Shown piece after piece: positions 50,380 through 59,282 of a stretch of 64,000 bases of DNA. The translations under genes were made by a program, and so were the position numbers. The notes below the pieces were generated by a model. The model searched no databases. It saw only the letters and a program-made list of their open reading frames with translations, and was not told where the DNA came from. Source of the stretch: Micromonospora sp. CCTCC AA 2012012. Lineage in GTDB: Bacteria; Actinomycetota; Actinomycetes; Mycobacteriales; Micromonosporaceae. How positions within the stretch are numbered: position 1 is the first letter of the stretch; each line of letters begins with the position of its first letter. The stretch lies in contig NZ_CP159342.1 of the NCBI RefSeq assembly GCF_040499845.1, positions 4,526,001 through 4,590,000 on the forward strand. The letters are read 5' to 3'.

Positions 50380-51249
50380 TCAGCCGACGAAGGGCGGGAC
50401 GGTGATCTCGCCCCGGGCGATCGGCACCACCTGACCGGCCACGGTCGCACCGACGACCGCGCCGTCGGCGGCGGTCACCGTGCAGGCCAGCACCGACGGC
50501 CGGTGGATCTCGATGCCCTGGTGGACCGTGTACGCGGAGTGCCCGTCGCCGGGGAGCTGCCCGCTGGCGACCAGCCACACGCCGAGCCCGAGGGCGGCGG
50601 AGCCGGTGGCCGGGTCCTCCGGCACACCGAGTCCGGGCACGAAGACGCGGGCGTGCGCGGTTTGCGCGGTGGGCTCCCAGGAGAAGACGCTGACGTGCTC
50701 CACGCCGTACCGTTCCGCCACCGCCGGGTTCACCTTGGCGCGGGCCACGGCGTCCGGGTGCACCGAGAGATAGGGGAACTCCAGTCCGCAGCCGGCCACC
50801 CGGGGTGCCGGCCCGGCGTGGTCCGCGACGGTGAGACCGACCAGCTCCAACAGCGGCTCCGGGTCGAGTTCGGGGCCGAGGGTGGGCGGGCCGCCGGTGA
50901 GGGTGGCCCCGGTCGGGGTGACCTCGATCGGCAGCACCCCCGCACCGCACTCCTGGGTGATCTGCCCCACACCGAACATCCCGCGCCGGCTGGCGGTGAC
51001 CGCCGCGCCCACACTCGGGTGCCCGGCGAACGGCAGTTCCTCCACCGGGGTGAAGATCCGCGCCCGATATGTCGCACCGACCTGTGTGGGCGGCAGCACG
51101 AACACCGTCTCGGAGAGGTTGAACTCCAGCGCGAGCGACTGCATCTGCTCGGTCGCGAGCCCTTCCGCGCCGAACACCACGGCCAGCGGGTTGCCGGCGA
51201 ACGGGCGGTCGGTGAAGACGTCCACGATCTCGTAGGCCAAGGTCGACAT
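50380..51249 (-). CDS. PhzF-family isomerase-like protein
   Basis: The 289-residue protein has the diaminopimelate-epimerase-like fold of PhzF: YEIVDVFTDRPFAGNPLAVV at the start, LALEFNLSETVFVLPP containing the catalytic Glu, FTPVEELPFAGHPSVGAAV, and a C-terminal PEDPATGSAALGLGVWL. PhzF itself isomerises a phenazine precursor, but most bacterial homologues act on unknown substrates, and no phenazine genes are here. The start is ATG at 51247-51249, with only 33 bases to the divergent MgtE_N/CBS gene, so both promoters overlap. Confidence 0.88.
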   Translation of the reverse strand: MSTLAYEIVDVFTDRPFAGNPLAVVFGAEGLATEQMQSLALEFNLSETVFVLPPTQVGATYRARIFTPVEELPFAGHPSVGAAVTASRRGMFGVGQITQECGAGVLPIEVTPTGATLTGGPPTLGPELDPEPLLELVGLTVADHAGPAPRVAGCGLEFPYLSVHPDAVARAKVNPAVAERYGVEHVSVFSWEPTAQTAHARVFVPGLGVPEDPATGSAALGLGVWLVASGQLPGDGHSAYTVHQGIEIHRPSVLACTVTAADGAVVGATVAGQVVPIARGEITVPPFVG

Positions 51250-51282
51250 GTTGATAAACAGTAGGCGCTTAGGCTGGTCGAC

Positions 51283-52569
51283 GTGAGTACGCCGAACCGG
51301 GTCTACATAGCCAGACTCGCCGGAGTCGCCGTCTTCGATCCGAACGGTGACCAGGTGGGTCGGGTTCGTGACGCGGTGGCACGACTCCGGCCCACCCAAC
51401 GCCCGCCGGAGGTGGTCGGGCTGGTCGCCGAGATGCCGATGCGGCGACGGATCTTCCTCTCCATCAACCGGATCACCTCCATCGAAGCCGACGCCGTCGT
51501 GCTCGGCAGCGGAACACTCAATCTGCGCCGGTTCGAGAAGCGCCCCAACGAGCTGCTGGTGCTCCAGGAGCTGCTGGACCGGCGGGTGCAGCTCGATCCG
51601 GGTGGGCAGCCCGGCGCGGTGGTCGACGTGGCCATGGAGTGCAACCGGGGCGGCGAGTGGTCGCTGAGCCGGGTCGCGGTCCGCGAGCAGACCGGCCGGC
51701 TGACCCGCCGCGGCCACCTGCACCAGGTCGAGTGGGACCGGGTGCGCGGGCTCAGCGGCATCGCCGACAACCGGGGTACGGCGAACCTGCTGGCCGTGCT
51801 GGAGGACATGCGCCCCGCCGACCTGGCCAACGCCCTCCAGGACCTGCCCGACGCCCGGCGCAACGAGGTCGCCGCGGCGCTGGACGACGAGCGCCTCGCC
51901 GACGTGCTGAGCGAGCTGCCCGAGCACGACCAGGTGGAGATCCTGGCCGCGCTGGACCGGGAACGCGCCGCCGACGTGCTGGAGGAGATGGACCCGGACG
52001 ACGCGGCCGACCTGCTCAACGAGCTGCCCCCGCCCGAGCAGGACGTGCTGCTCGACCTGATGGAGCCGAACGAGGCCGACCCGGTCCGGCAGCTGCTGCG
52101 CTACGCCTCCGGCACGGCGGGCAGCGTGATGACCTCCGAGCCGGTGATCATGCCGCCGGACGCCACGGTGGCGGAGGCGCTGGCCCGGATCCGGGAGGAG
52201 CAGCTCTCCCCGGCGGTCGCCGCGCAGGTCTTCGTCACCCGCGCCCCGATGACCACCCCGACCGGCCGCTACCTGGGCATGGTGCACTTCCAGCGGCTGC
52301 TCCGCGAGCCGCCGGCCGACCTGCTCGGCGGGGTCGTGGTCAACGACATCGACCCGCTCCGGCCGGCCACCCCGCTGCCGGAGATCACCCGCCGGATGGC
52401 CACGTACGACCTGGTCGCCATGCCGGTGGTGGACCGGAGCAACCGGCTGGTCGGCGCGGTGACCGTGGACGACGTGCTGGACCACTCGCTGCCGCGCGAC
52501 TGGCGGGACCGGGACGCGCTGACCGGCGGGGCGACCGCCGACGAGACGATGGACGGCGCGGATGACTGA
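51283..52569 (+). CDS. PRC-barrel/MgtE_N/CBS protein without membrane domain
   Basis: The 428-residue soluble protein has an N-terminal PRC-like barrel (VYIARLAGVAVFDPNGDQVG to about residue 110). An MgtE_N-type helical domain follows (ALQDLPDARRNEVAAALDDE, then LSELPEHDQVEILAALDRER and EEMDPDDAADLLNELPPPEQ), and then a CBS pair (VMTSEPVIMPPDATVAEALA to VVDRSNRLVGAVTVDDVLD). It lacks the membrane part of MgtE channels, so it may be a sensor or regulator. The start is GTG 51283. Its stop overlaps the DUF1003 gene by eight bases, and Mrp follows. Confidence 0.85.
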   Translation: MSTPNRVYIARLAGVAVFDPNGDQVGRVRDAVARLRPTQRPPEVVGLVAEMPMRRRIFLSINRITSIEADAVVLGSGTLNLRRFEKRPNELLVLQELLDRRVQLDPGGQPGAVVDVAMECNRGGEWSLSRVAVREQTGRLTRRGHLHQVEWDRVRGLSGIADNRGTANLLAVLEDMRPADLANALQDLPDARRNEVAAALDDERLADVLSELPEHDQVEILAALDRERAADVLEEMDPDDAADLLNELPPPEQDVLLDLMEPNEADPVRQLLRYASGTAGSVMTSEPVIMPPDATVAEALARIREEQLSPAVAAQVFVTRAPMTTPTGRYLGMVHFQRLLREPPADLLGGVVVNDIDPLRPATPLPEITRRMATYDLVAMPVVDRSNRLVGAVTVDDVLDHSLPRDWRDRDALTGGATADETMDGADD

Positions 52570-53164
52570 CCAGCGGCGGGCCGAGCGGTTGGACCAGCCG
52601 CGCGAGCCCCGGGGCGTCAAGCTGCCCCGGTTCGACCCGGAGGCGTTCGGGCGCTGGTCCGAGGGGATCGCCCGGGGCATGGGCACGGCGAACTTCATCG
52701 TCTACATGACGGTGGTGATCGGCGCCTGGTTCGCCTGGAACACCCTGGCCCCGCCGGACCTGCGCTTCGACCCGTACACCTTCACGTTCCTGACCCTGGT
52801 CCTCTCCCTCCAGGCCTCCTACGCGGCCCCGCTGATCCTGCTCGCGCAGAACCGGCAGGCGGACCGCGACCGGGTGTCGCTGGAGGAGGACCGGCGGCGG
52901 GCGACCATGCAGAAGGCCGACACGGAATACCTGGCCCGGGAGATCGCCGCGCTGCGCATCGCGATGGGCGAGGTCGCCACCCGAGACTTCCTCCGCTCCG
53001 AGCTGGCCCGGCTGGCGGAGGAGCTGGACGAGGCGGCGCAGCGCCGGCAGCGGCTGGAGCGGCGGCAGCAGGAGCGGGCCGCCCGGGGCGGCGGCGAGCC
53101 GCTCGACGAGCCCCGGGACGAGCTGGACGACGACTTCGCCCGGGACGGCCGGCCGGAGGGCTGA
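52562..53164 (+). CDS. DUF1003 membrane protein
   Basis: The 200-residue product has two helices, TANFIVYMTVVIGAWFAWNT and TFTFLTLVLSLQASYAAPLI, followed by LLAQNRQADRDRVSLEEDRR and a long charged coiled-coil C-terminus (LRSELARLAEELDEAAQRRQ). This is the DUF1003 pattern, a family of unknown function. It overlaps the MgtE_N/CBS gene by eight bases and precedes mrp by 72 bases, so the three are probably co-transcribed. A role linked to magnesium or membrane stress is only a guess. Confidence 0.85.
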   Translation: MTDQRRAERLDQPREPRGVKLPRFDPEAFGRWSEGIARGMGTANFIVYMTVVIGAWFAWNTLAPPDLRFDPYTFTFLTLVLSLQASYAAPLILLAQNRQADRDRVSLEEDRRRATMQKADTEYLAREIAALRIAMGEVATRDFLRSELARLAEELDEAAQRRQRLERRQQERAARGGGEPLDEPRDELDDDFARDGRPEG

Positions 53165-53236
53165 CGGCCCATCGATTCGCTCACACCGGGCCCGGTCAGC
53201 GCGGTGGCCGATCACCGCCGACGTAGCATTGCCGGC

Positions 53237-54385
53237 ATGTCCGCACCTGTCAGCACCGTCTCCGACGCGATCCAGGCCGCGCTGGCCACCGTCAACGACC
53301 CGGAGATCCGTCGGCCCATCACCGAGCTGGGCATGGTCCGCTCCGCCGAGTTCGGCGACGACGGCGTGGTCCGGGTGGAGCTGCTGCTCACCGTGGCCGG
53401 CTGCCCGCTGAAGGACAAGCTGCGCACCGACATCACCACCGCCGTGGCGGCGGTGCCCGGGGTGACCGGCGTCGAGATCGAGTTCGGCGTGATGAGCCCC
53501 GAGCAGCGCCAGGAGCTCCAGTCCAAGCTGCGCGGCGGCGGCGCCTCCCAGGAGCCCGTCATCCCGTTCGCCCAGCCCGGCTCCCGCACCCGGGTGTACG
53601 CGGTCGCCAGCGGCAAGGGCGGCGTCGGCAAGTCCAGCGTCACGGTCAACCTGGCCGCCGCGCTGGCCGCCCGGGGGCTCTCCGTCGGCGTGGTCGACGC
53701 GGACATCTACGGCCACTCGGTGCCCCGGATGCTCGGCGCGGACGGCGCCCCCACCCGGGTCGAGGACATGATCATGCCGCCGCAGGCGCACGGCGTGAAG
53801 GTGATCTCGATCGGCATGTTCACCCCGGGCAACGCCGCCGTGGTGTGGCGCGGCCCGATGCTGCACCGGGCGTTGCAGCAGTTCCTCGCCGACGTCTACT
53901 GGGGCGACCTGGACGTGCTCCTGCTCGACCTGCCGCCGGGCACCGGCGACATCGCCATCTCGGTGGCCCAGCTGCTGCCCAACGCGGAGATCCTGGTCGT
54001 CACCACCCCGCAGACCGCCGCCGCCGAGGTGGCCGAGCGGGCCGGCGCGATCGCCCTGCAGACCCACCAGCGGGTGGTCGGAGTCATCGAGAACATGTCC
54101 TGGCTGGAGCTGCCGGACGGCTCGCGGATGGAGGTCTTCGGCGCCGGTGGCGGCGAGGCCGTCTCCGAGTCGCTGAGCCGGACGATCGGCGCGCAGGTGC
54201 CGGTGCTGGGGCAGATCCCCCTCGACACCCGGGTTCGGGAGGGCGGCGACGCCGGCACCCCGGTCGTGCTCTCCGACCCGGACGCCCCCGCCGCCAAGGC
54301 GCTCTACCAGGTCGCCGACCGCCTCGCGGTGCGCCGCGAGTCCCTCCTCGGCAAGCCCCTCGGCCTCAAGCCCGCCGGCCGCTGA
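53237..54385 (+). CDS. mrp: Mrp/NBP35-type P-loop iron-sulfur carrier
   Basis: The 382-residue protein has an N-terminal MIP18-type domain (DPEIRRPITELGMVRSAEFG, Cys56 in LTVAGCPLKD) and a P-loop ATPase (VASGKGGVGKSSVTVNLAAA at about 123-142, VVDADIYGHSVPRMLGADG, LLDLPPGTGDIA). In most Mrp/ApbC proteins a CxxC follows ENMS; here it reads ENMSWLELPDGSRMEVFG, so the bridging-cluster cysteines are missing. The gene position next to tatB and htrA matches the mycobacterial sigE-htrA-tatB-mrp neighbourhood. The start is ATG 53237. Confidence 0.9.
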   Translation: MSAPVSTVSDAIQAALATVNDPEIRRPITELGMVRSAEFGDDGVVRVELLLTVAGCPLKDKLRTDITTAVAAVPGVTGVEIEFGVMSPEQRQELQSKLRGGGASQEPVIPFAQPGSRTRVYAVASGKGGVGKSSVTVNLAAALAARGLSVGVVDADIYGHSVPRMLGADGAPTRVEDMIMPPQAHGVKVISIGMFTPGNAAVVWRGPMLHRALQQFLADVYWGDLDVLLLDLPPGTGDIAISVAQLLPNAEILVVTTPQTAAAEVAERAGAIALQTHQRVVGVIENMSWLELPDGSRMEVFGAGGGEAVSESLSRTIGAQVPVLGQIPLDTRVREGGDAGTPVVLSDPDAPAAKALYQVADRLAVRRESLLGKPLGLKPAGR

Positions 54386-54452
54386 CCCCCGGGGCCGCGT
54401 CCCGCACCCCGCGCCCCGCACCCCGCGCCCCGCGTCAAGATCCGCCCAGTTT

Positions 54453-54498
54453 CACGGAAAGAGTGGCCTCCCCGAGCCGGGAGGCCACTCTTTCCGTG
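54453..54498. repeat. Palindromic intergenic element, copy 2 (perfect 20-bp stem)
   Basis: CACGGAAAGAGTGGCCTCCC, six bases, then its exact reverse complement. It lies between the convergent mrp and tatB genes and can act as a terminator. It belongs to the same family as 48003 and 60987, which share GGAAAG-(A/T)GTGG arms and a similar upstream preface (AGATC-CGC-CAG). Confidence 0.8.
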
Positions 54499-54545
54499 TT
54501 TGTGTGCCTTCCACACGCCGCGCGGGCGGCGCCGGGGCCGGTGGG

Positions 54546-54968
54546 TCAGGTGGCGTCGTCGTAGCTGGTGCGGGGGGCCGGGGCGGTGCCGCCGCCGGTG
54601 GCCGTCGCGGGGCGGGACCCGTTGGTACGCAGGTCGGCCGCGTTGGCGACGTCCTTCAGCTCGTTGTGCACGCCGGTGACGTCCGCCCGGAGGTTGTCGT
54701 ACATGCCCTGGAGCGGCTTCCGGATGGCCTGCTCGTCCTCCTCGCTGAGCAGGTGCTTCCGGATGAACGCCTTCGGGTGCAGGTCCTCCAACTGGATGTC
54801 GGTGCCCAGCTCACGGCTCAGGTCGCCGGTGGCGTTACGGGCCATGGCGCGCAGGTTGCGGACCATCCGGAGACCATCGTTGATCACGGTGGGCAGCCGG
54901 TCCCCGAAGATCAGCAGCGCCAGGAGCAGCAGCGCCCCGATCTCCCACCAGTTCAGGTTGTCCAGCAC
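54546..54968 (-). CDS. tatB: Sec-independent translocase TatB
   Basis: The 140-residue protein has the TatB layout: a short helix WWEIGALLLLALLIFGDRLP, Pro before an amphipathic helix (TVINDGLRMVRNLRAMARNA), and a charged, disordered tail (RATATGGGTAPAPRTSYDDA-like). TatB binds Tat substrates with TatC. The gene is followed by htrA on the same strand, as in mycobacteria. The start is ATG at 54966-54968. No tatA or tatC is in the window. Confidence 0.9.
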   Translation of the reverse strand: MLDNLNWWEIGALLLLALLIFGDRLPTVINDGLRMVRNLRAMARNATGDLSRELGTDIQLEDLHPKAFIRKHLLSEEDEQAIRKPLQGMYDNLRADVTGVHNELKDVANAADLRTNGSRPATATGGGTAPAPRTSYDDAT

Positions 54969-55040
54969 CTCGGCCTCCTCGTGGCTGTCAGGGCAAGACT
55001 ACGCACGTGGGAGGGGTCACCGGGAGGGGGTGACGGGTGC

Positions 55041-56348
55041 TCACTTCGCGTCTGCGGCGAGGGTCACCGAGGCGTTCTGCCGGCTGGATCCCCGCCGGTA
55101 CTCGACGGTCACCACCGAGCCGGGCGCGTACTTGCGGACCAGGGCGACCAGGTCGGTGGGCTCGCTCAGCGGGTGCCCGTCGAGCCGCAGCACCACGTCG
55201 CCGGTCTTCAGTCCGGCCGCCGCCGCCGGGCCGGACGGCTCCACGGCGTTGAGGCGTACGCCGGCGCCGGCGGCCGTGCCGAGACCGCCCACCTGGGCGC
55301 CGATCACCGTACGGCGGGCCTTGCCGGTGCCGATGATGTCCTGGGTGACCCGCTTGGCCTGGTTGATCGGGATGGCGAAGGCGAGCCCGATGTTGCCGGC
55401 CTCCTGCCCGTCGGCGACCAGCGACTTGATCGTCGAGTTGACCCCGACGACCCGGCCGGCGGCGTCGACGAGCGGGCCGCCGGAGTTGCCGTGGTTGACC
55501 GCCGCGTCGGTCTGGATGGCCGCGTAGTAGCGGGTCGGGCCGCCCGGCTCGCCGGCCTGCATGGTCCGGTCCAGGGCGCTGACGATGCCGGCGGTGACCG
55601 TGTTCGCGAGCGAGAGCGGCGAGCCCATGGCGAGCACCGGGTCGCCCACGGCGAGCGCGTCCGAGTCGCCGAACTCGACCGGCTTGAGTCCACCCCGGGA
55701 CACCTTGATCACCGCGATGTCGGACTCCGGGTCCTGCCCGACCACGGTGGCCGGGGCGGTGCTGCCGTCGTTGAAGACCACGGTCGCCTTGCCGGTGCCG
55801 CCGGCGACGACGTGGTCGTTAGTGACCACGTGCCCGTCGGCGCTGACGATGAAGCCGGAGCCCTCACTGATCCCGCCGAGGCTGGCCACCCGCACGGTGA
55901 CCACGCTGGGCAGGACCCGTTCGGCGACCCCGGCCAGCGACTCCGGCTTGCGCTGGGCCAGCGCGGGGGCGTCGGCGGGGCGGGCGCCGAGCACCGTGGT
56001 GGCGCCGCTGCCGCGCAGGAAGGCGTACGTCAGGGCGCTGCCGAGCGAACCGGCGAGCAGGGCGGTGATCAGCGAGACCAGCACCACCTGTCGCAGCCTC
56101 GGCCGGTTCGGGGCGTCCGGGTCGCTCACCGGCTCCGGTTCGACGCCGCCGCCGGGAGCCACCGGCACCACGACGGCGGCCGGTGCGTTCGGGTCCCGCC
56201 ACGGGTCGGCCAGCGCGTCGGACCACCAGGGCGAGGCCGTCGTCCCCCCGGCGCCGTGCGGCGAGCCCACCGGTGGCGCTCCGGGCGACGGTCCGCCCGC
56301 CGGTCCCGGGGTCCCGCCGGGCTGGCGCCAGTCCCAGCCGTCGGTCAC
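55041..56348 (-). CDS. htrA: HtrA-type serine protease with PDZ domain
   Basis: The 435-residue protein has a Pro/Gly-rich cytoplasmic N-terminus, one helix (VVLVSLITALLAGSLGSALT), and a trypsin-like domain with the full triad: His in VTNDHVV, Asp in ESDIAVIKV, Ser in NHGNSGGPLVDAAG. A C-terminal PDZ has LKTGDVVLRLDGHPLSEPTD. It degrades or refolds misfolded envelope proteins. The start is GTG at 56346-56348, chosen for GGGAGG seven bases upstream. The order tatB-htrA-O-methyltransferase matches Rv1224-Rv1223-Rv1220c, but the sigE and rseA genes between them are missing. Confidence 0.92.
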   Translation of the reverse strand: MTDGWDWRQPGGTPGPAGGPSPGAPPVGSPHGAGGTTASPWWSDALADPWRDPNAPAAVVVPVAPGGGVEPEPVSDPDAPNRPRLRQVVLVSLITALLAGSLGSALTYAFLRGSGATTVLGARPADAPALAQRKPESLAGVAERVLPSVVTVRVASLGGISEGSGFIVSADGHVVTNDHVVAGGTGKATVVFNDGSTAPATVVGQDPESDIAVIKVSRGGLKPVEFGDSDALAVGDPVLAMGSPLSLANTVTAGIVSALDRTMQAGEPGGPTRYYAAIQTDAAVNHGNSGGPLVDAAGRVVGVNSTIKSLVADGQEAGNIGLAFAIPINQAKRVTQDIIGTGKARRTVIGAQVGGLGTAAGAGVRLNAVEPSGPAAAAGLKTGDVVLRLDGHPLSEPTDLVALVRKYAPGSVVTVEYRRGSSRQNASVTLAADAK

Positions 56349-56647
56349 GTCCGTGCCTCCCACTCCGTCCCGCCTCCCGTGCCGCGATGGGCGACCGCGT
56401 CACCGGGATACCGTCCAGGATTGCACGGATACCCCGGAGGGGGTCAGCGGTTGCGTGCCGTGATCCACGACGGGCCGACTCGCGGCTGCGCGCGTGGGGG
56501 CTCGGCTCTACGCTCATAGCGCCAACCCGCCCCTCGCCTCGACCACTCCAGCCCGGCGCGTCCGACACCGCGCCGCGACCGGGAGCGGTCGGCACCGACA
56601 CCGCCCGGAGGTGTCCCATCGCCACGGTCGCCAGTTCCGGCAACCCG

Positions 56648-57268
56648 ATGGCCCAGGCCCAGCAGTTCGCCGAGTCGTACGTCACCGAGGACCTCGTGCT
56701 GCGGACCGCCCGCAGCCTGGCCCGGGAGGTGGGCGTCGACGCGGTGACCCCGGGGGCCGGCGCGGCCCTGCGGCTGCTCGCCGCCGCCGGGAACGCCCGT
56801 GCGGTGGTGGAGATCGGCACCGGCACCGGGGTCAGCGGTGTCTGGCTGCTGCGCGGGATGCGCGCCGACGGGGTGCTCACCACGATCGACGTGGAGGTGG
56901 AGCACCAGCGGATCGCCCGACGGATCTTCGTCGAGGCGGGCTTCGCGTCGGGGCGTACCCGGATCATCACGGGCCGGGCCCTCGACGTGCTGCCGCGGCT
57001 CGCAGACGGCGCCTACGACCTGGTCTTCGTCGACGCCGAGGCGACCGGCTTCACCGCCTGCGTGGACGCCGCGCTGCGGCTGCTGCGCCCCGGCGGCGTG
57101 CTGGCGCTCAACGGCGCGCTGGCCGGCGGGCGGATCGGCGACCCGGCCGCCCGCGACGTCGAGACGGTCACCGTCCGGGAGGCGATCAAGGCGATCCGGG
57201 AGTCCGAGCACTGGATCCCCGCGCTGCTGCCGGTCGGGCACGGCCTGCTCGCCGCGGTGAAGTGCTGA
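56648..57268 (+). CDS. O-methyltransferase (Rv1220c-like)
   Basis: The 206-residue class I methyltransferase has VVEIGTGTGVSGVWLLRGM (SAM loop), LTTIDVEVEHQRIARRIFVE, TRIITGRALDVLPRLADGAY, DLVFVDAEATGFTACVDAAL and LRPGGVLALNGALAGGRIGD. It resembles the mycobacterial Rv1220c, which lies beside sigE-rseA-htrA. The substrate is unknown. The start ATG 56648 is the first in-frame start after a long gap. It is divergent from htrA and convergent with pepA through a hairpin. Confidence 0.87.
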   Translation: MAQAQQFAESYVTEDLVLRTARSLAREVGVDAVTPGAGAALRLLAAAGNARAVVEIGTGTGVSGVWLLRGMRADGVLTTIDVEVEHQRIARRIFVEAGFASGRTRIITGRALDVLPRLADGAYDLVFVDAEATGFTACVDAALRLLRPGGVLALNGALAGGRIGDPAARDVETVTVREAIKAIRESEHWIPALLPVGHGLLAAVKC

Positions 57269-57307
57269 CCGGTCCGACCCGCGCCGTCGGGCGCGCGGTC
57301 GGACCGG
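57269..57307. terminator. Bidirectional terminator between O-methyltransferase and pepA
   Basis: CCGGTCCGACC, 17 bases that themselves fold (GCGCC-GTCG-GGCGC), GGTCGGACCGG. The outer 11-bp stem is perfect and starts right after the O-methyltransferase stop. Confidence 0.75.
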
Positions 57308-57311
57308 ACGG

Positions 57312-58781
57312 TCAGAGCGTCGCCAGCCAGCGCAGCAGTCCGCGTACGCCCCAGCCGGTGGCGCCCCGGGTCAGCTCGGCGTCGTCCCCCTCGCACCAGG
57401 AGGGGGCGGACATGTCGACGTGCACCCAGCGGTCCCGCAGGTCGCCGGTGAACTCGCGCAGATAGAGCGCCGCGGTCACCGAGCCGGCACCCGCGGCGGG
57501 GCTGCTGTGCAGGTCGGCCAGCTCGCTGCCGAGGTATTCGACGTAGTCGGCCGGGAGCGGCATCCGCCAGGCGTGCTCCCCGGCCGCCTCGACGGCGTCG
57601 AGCAGGTCGGCGGCGAGCTGGTCGTTGTCGCTGTAGAGGGCACCGTGCCGCTTGCCCAGCGCGATCGCGTTCGCGCCGGTGAGGGTGGCCAGGTCGACCA
57701 GCACGTCCGGGTTCAGCCGTTCGACGGCGTACGCCATCGCGTCGGCGAGCACCAGCCGACCCTCGGCGTCGGAGTTGGTGGTCTCGCTGGTCACGCCACC
57801 GTAGTGGCGGACGATGTCGCCGGGGCGGAACGCCGACCCGCTGACCATGTTCTCGGCCAGGGGGGCCAGCGTGGTGATCCGCACCGGCAGCCGCAGCGCG
57901 GCGGCGCCCAGGGTCGCGGCGACCACGGCGGCGGCGCCGGCCATGTCCTTGCGCATCAGCTTCATCGCCTCGACCGGCTTGATCGAGATGCCGCCGGTGT
58001 CGAAGGTGATCCCCTTGCCGACGAGCACCACGTGGGTACGCGCGTCGGCCGGCCGCCAGTCCAGCTCGACCAGGCGGGGGCCGCTGGCCGAGCCACGGCC
58101 GACGGCGAGGATGCCGCCGAAGCCCTCGGCCTCGAGTTCGTCGGGCTCGCGTACCCGCAGGTGCAGGTCGGGTTCCCCGGTGACGGCCGTGGCCACCTGC
58201 TCGGCGAACCACTGCGGGTTCTTCACCGAGGAGGGGGTGTTGGTGAGGTCGCGGGCCAGTCGGGTCATCTCGGCGGTGGTCCGGGCCGCCGCCAGGGTGG
58301 AGGCGAGCGCCGCCGGGTCGTCCACCACGAGGTCCACCTCGGCCAGCGCCGGGGTGTCGCCCGCCTCGGTCAGCCGGAACCGGTAGGAGCCGAGCAGCAG
58401 CCCCTCGACCAGACCGCGGACCGCCGCCGCCGGCTCACCCGGGAGCAGCAGCGTGACATGTGTCTCATTCTTGGCGGCCCGGGCGAGCGCGGCCCCGGCG
58501 GTGCGCCAGCCCGCCTCGTCGGCCGCGCCGACGCCGAGCAGCAGCAGCCGCAGCGGGGTGCCACCGGGGCGCAGGTGCTCGCGTACGTCACCGGCACGAC
58601 CGGTGAGCCGGGTCGCCGGCAGGAGCGCGGTCGCCTCGGCCCGTACGTCGTCGGCGGGGGCCGCAACGGTCGGTACCAGCTCGGCCGGGACGTCCGCGTC
58701 CTCGGCGCGCCCGGTGGGACGGATGGGCAGGACGAGGGTGTCGAGCCGTTCGGGCCCGCTCAGCAGACGGATGGCCAGCAC
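57312..58781 (-). CDS. pepA: Leucyl aminopeptidase
   Basis: The 489-residue M17 metalloprotease has VVLVGKGITFDTGGISIKPV (metal ligands Lys and Asp), MRKDMAGAAAVVAATLGA, the signature NSDAEGRLVLADAMAY, and ENMVSGSAFRPGDIVRHYGG. It releases N-terminal amino acids as a hexamer in the cytosol. The N-terminal about 180 residues form the regulatory domain (AIRLLSGPERLDTLVLPIRP, and later ALARAAKNETHVTLLLPGEP). The start is ATG at 58779-58781. It faces the O-methyltransferase gene through a terminator. Confidence 0.92.
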   Translation of the reverse strand: MLAIRLLSGPERLDTLVLPIRPTGRAEDADVPAELVPTVAAPADDVRAEATALLPATRLTGRAGDVREHLRPGGTPLRLLLLGVGAADEAGWRTAGAALARAAKNETHVTLLLPGEPAAAVRGLVEGLLLGSYRFRLTEAGDTPALAEVDLVVDDPAALASTLAAARTTAEMTRLARDLTNTPSSVKNPQWFAEQVATAVTGEPDLHLRVREPDELEAEGFGGILAVGRGSASGPRLVELDWRPADARTHVVLVGKGITFDTGGISIKPVEAMKLMRKDMAGAAAVVAATLGAAALRLPVRITTLAPLAENMVSGSAFRPGDIVRHYGGVTSETTNSDAEGRLVLADAMAYAVERLNPDVLVDLATLTGANAIALGKRHGALYSDNDQLAADLLDAVEAAGEHAWRMPLPADYVEYLGSELADLHSSPAAGAGSVTAALYLREFTGDLRDRWVHVDMSAPSWCEGDDAELTRGATGWGVRGLLRWLATL

Positions 58782-58847
58782 GCTGGACCGTACCTCCAGA
58801 AAAGGTCTCGAAGCGGCGCAGCTCGCCGCTTCCGACGCCGATGAAGA

Positions 58848-58880
58848 CCCTGAGCCACCGGCGGGGCCGGTGGCTCAGGG
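58848..58880 (-). terminator. Terminator, 15-bp perfect stem
   Basis: CCCTGAGCCACCGGC, GGG, GCCGGTGGCTCAGGG. It lies 45 bases past the stop of the small DUF3117 gene and upstream of pepA. Confidence 0.85.
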
Positions 58881-58924
58881 CAGGACGAACCGCCGCACGG
58901 CATGCCGCGCGGACCGCTCCTCGA

Positions 58925-59092
58925 TCAGCCGGCGGCTGCCTTCAACGCGTCACCCAGAGCGTTGGCCTCGTCGGGAGTCATCTCGACGACGAGCCGGCCA
59001 CCACCCTCCAGCGGGACCCGCATCACGATGCCCCGGCCCTCCTTGGTGACTTCCAGCGGACCGTCGCCCGTCCGCGGCTTCATCGCCGCCAT
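58925..59092 (-). CDS. DUF3117 family small protein
   Basis: The 55-residue protein begins MAAMKPRTGDGPLEVTKEGR and ends ANALGDALKAAAG. It is the well-conserved actinobacterial DUF3117 family, of unknown function. The start ATG at 59090-59092 fits the usual length. It is followed by a strong terminator. It is divergent from the PaaX-like regulator gene, with 190 bases between them. Confidence 0.9.
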   Translation of the reverse strand: MAAMKPRTGDGPLEVTKEGRGIVMRVPLEGGGRLVVEMTPDEANALGDALKAAAG

Positions 59093-59282
59093 GTTGTCTC
59101 CCCTCAGACCTACACCAGGGTCGGTGGGTTGCCCCACAGCCACTTCGCCATAACCACCCGCAGCCATCGCGGGGGTGTCGACCAACGATTTTCCCTGATG
59201 AACACCGCCGGACCCAAACCGAAGCAGCATTGATGTAACAGCATCTAGCTTATCTTGGATAGGCCTGTCACAATGTGCGGTC

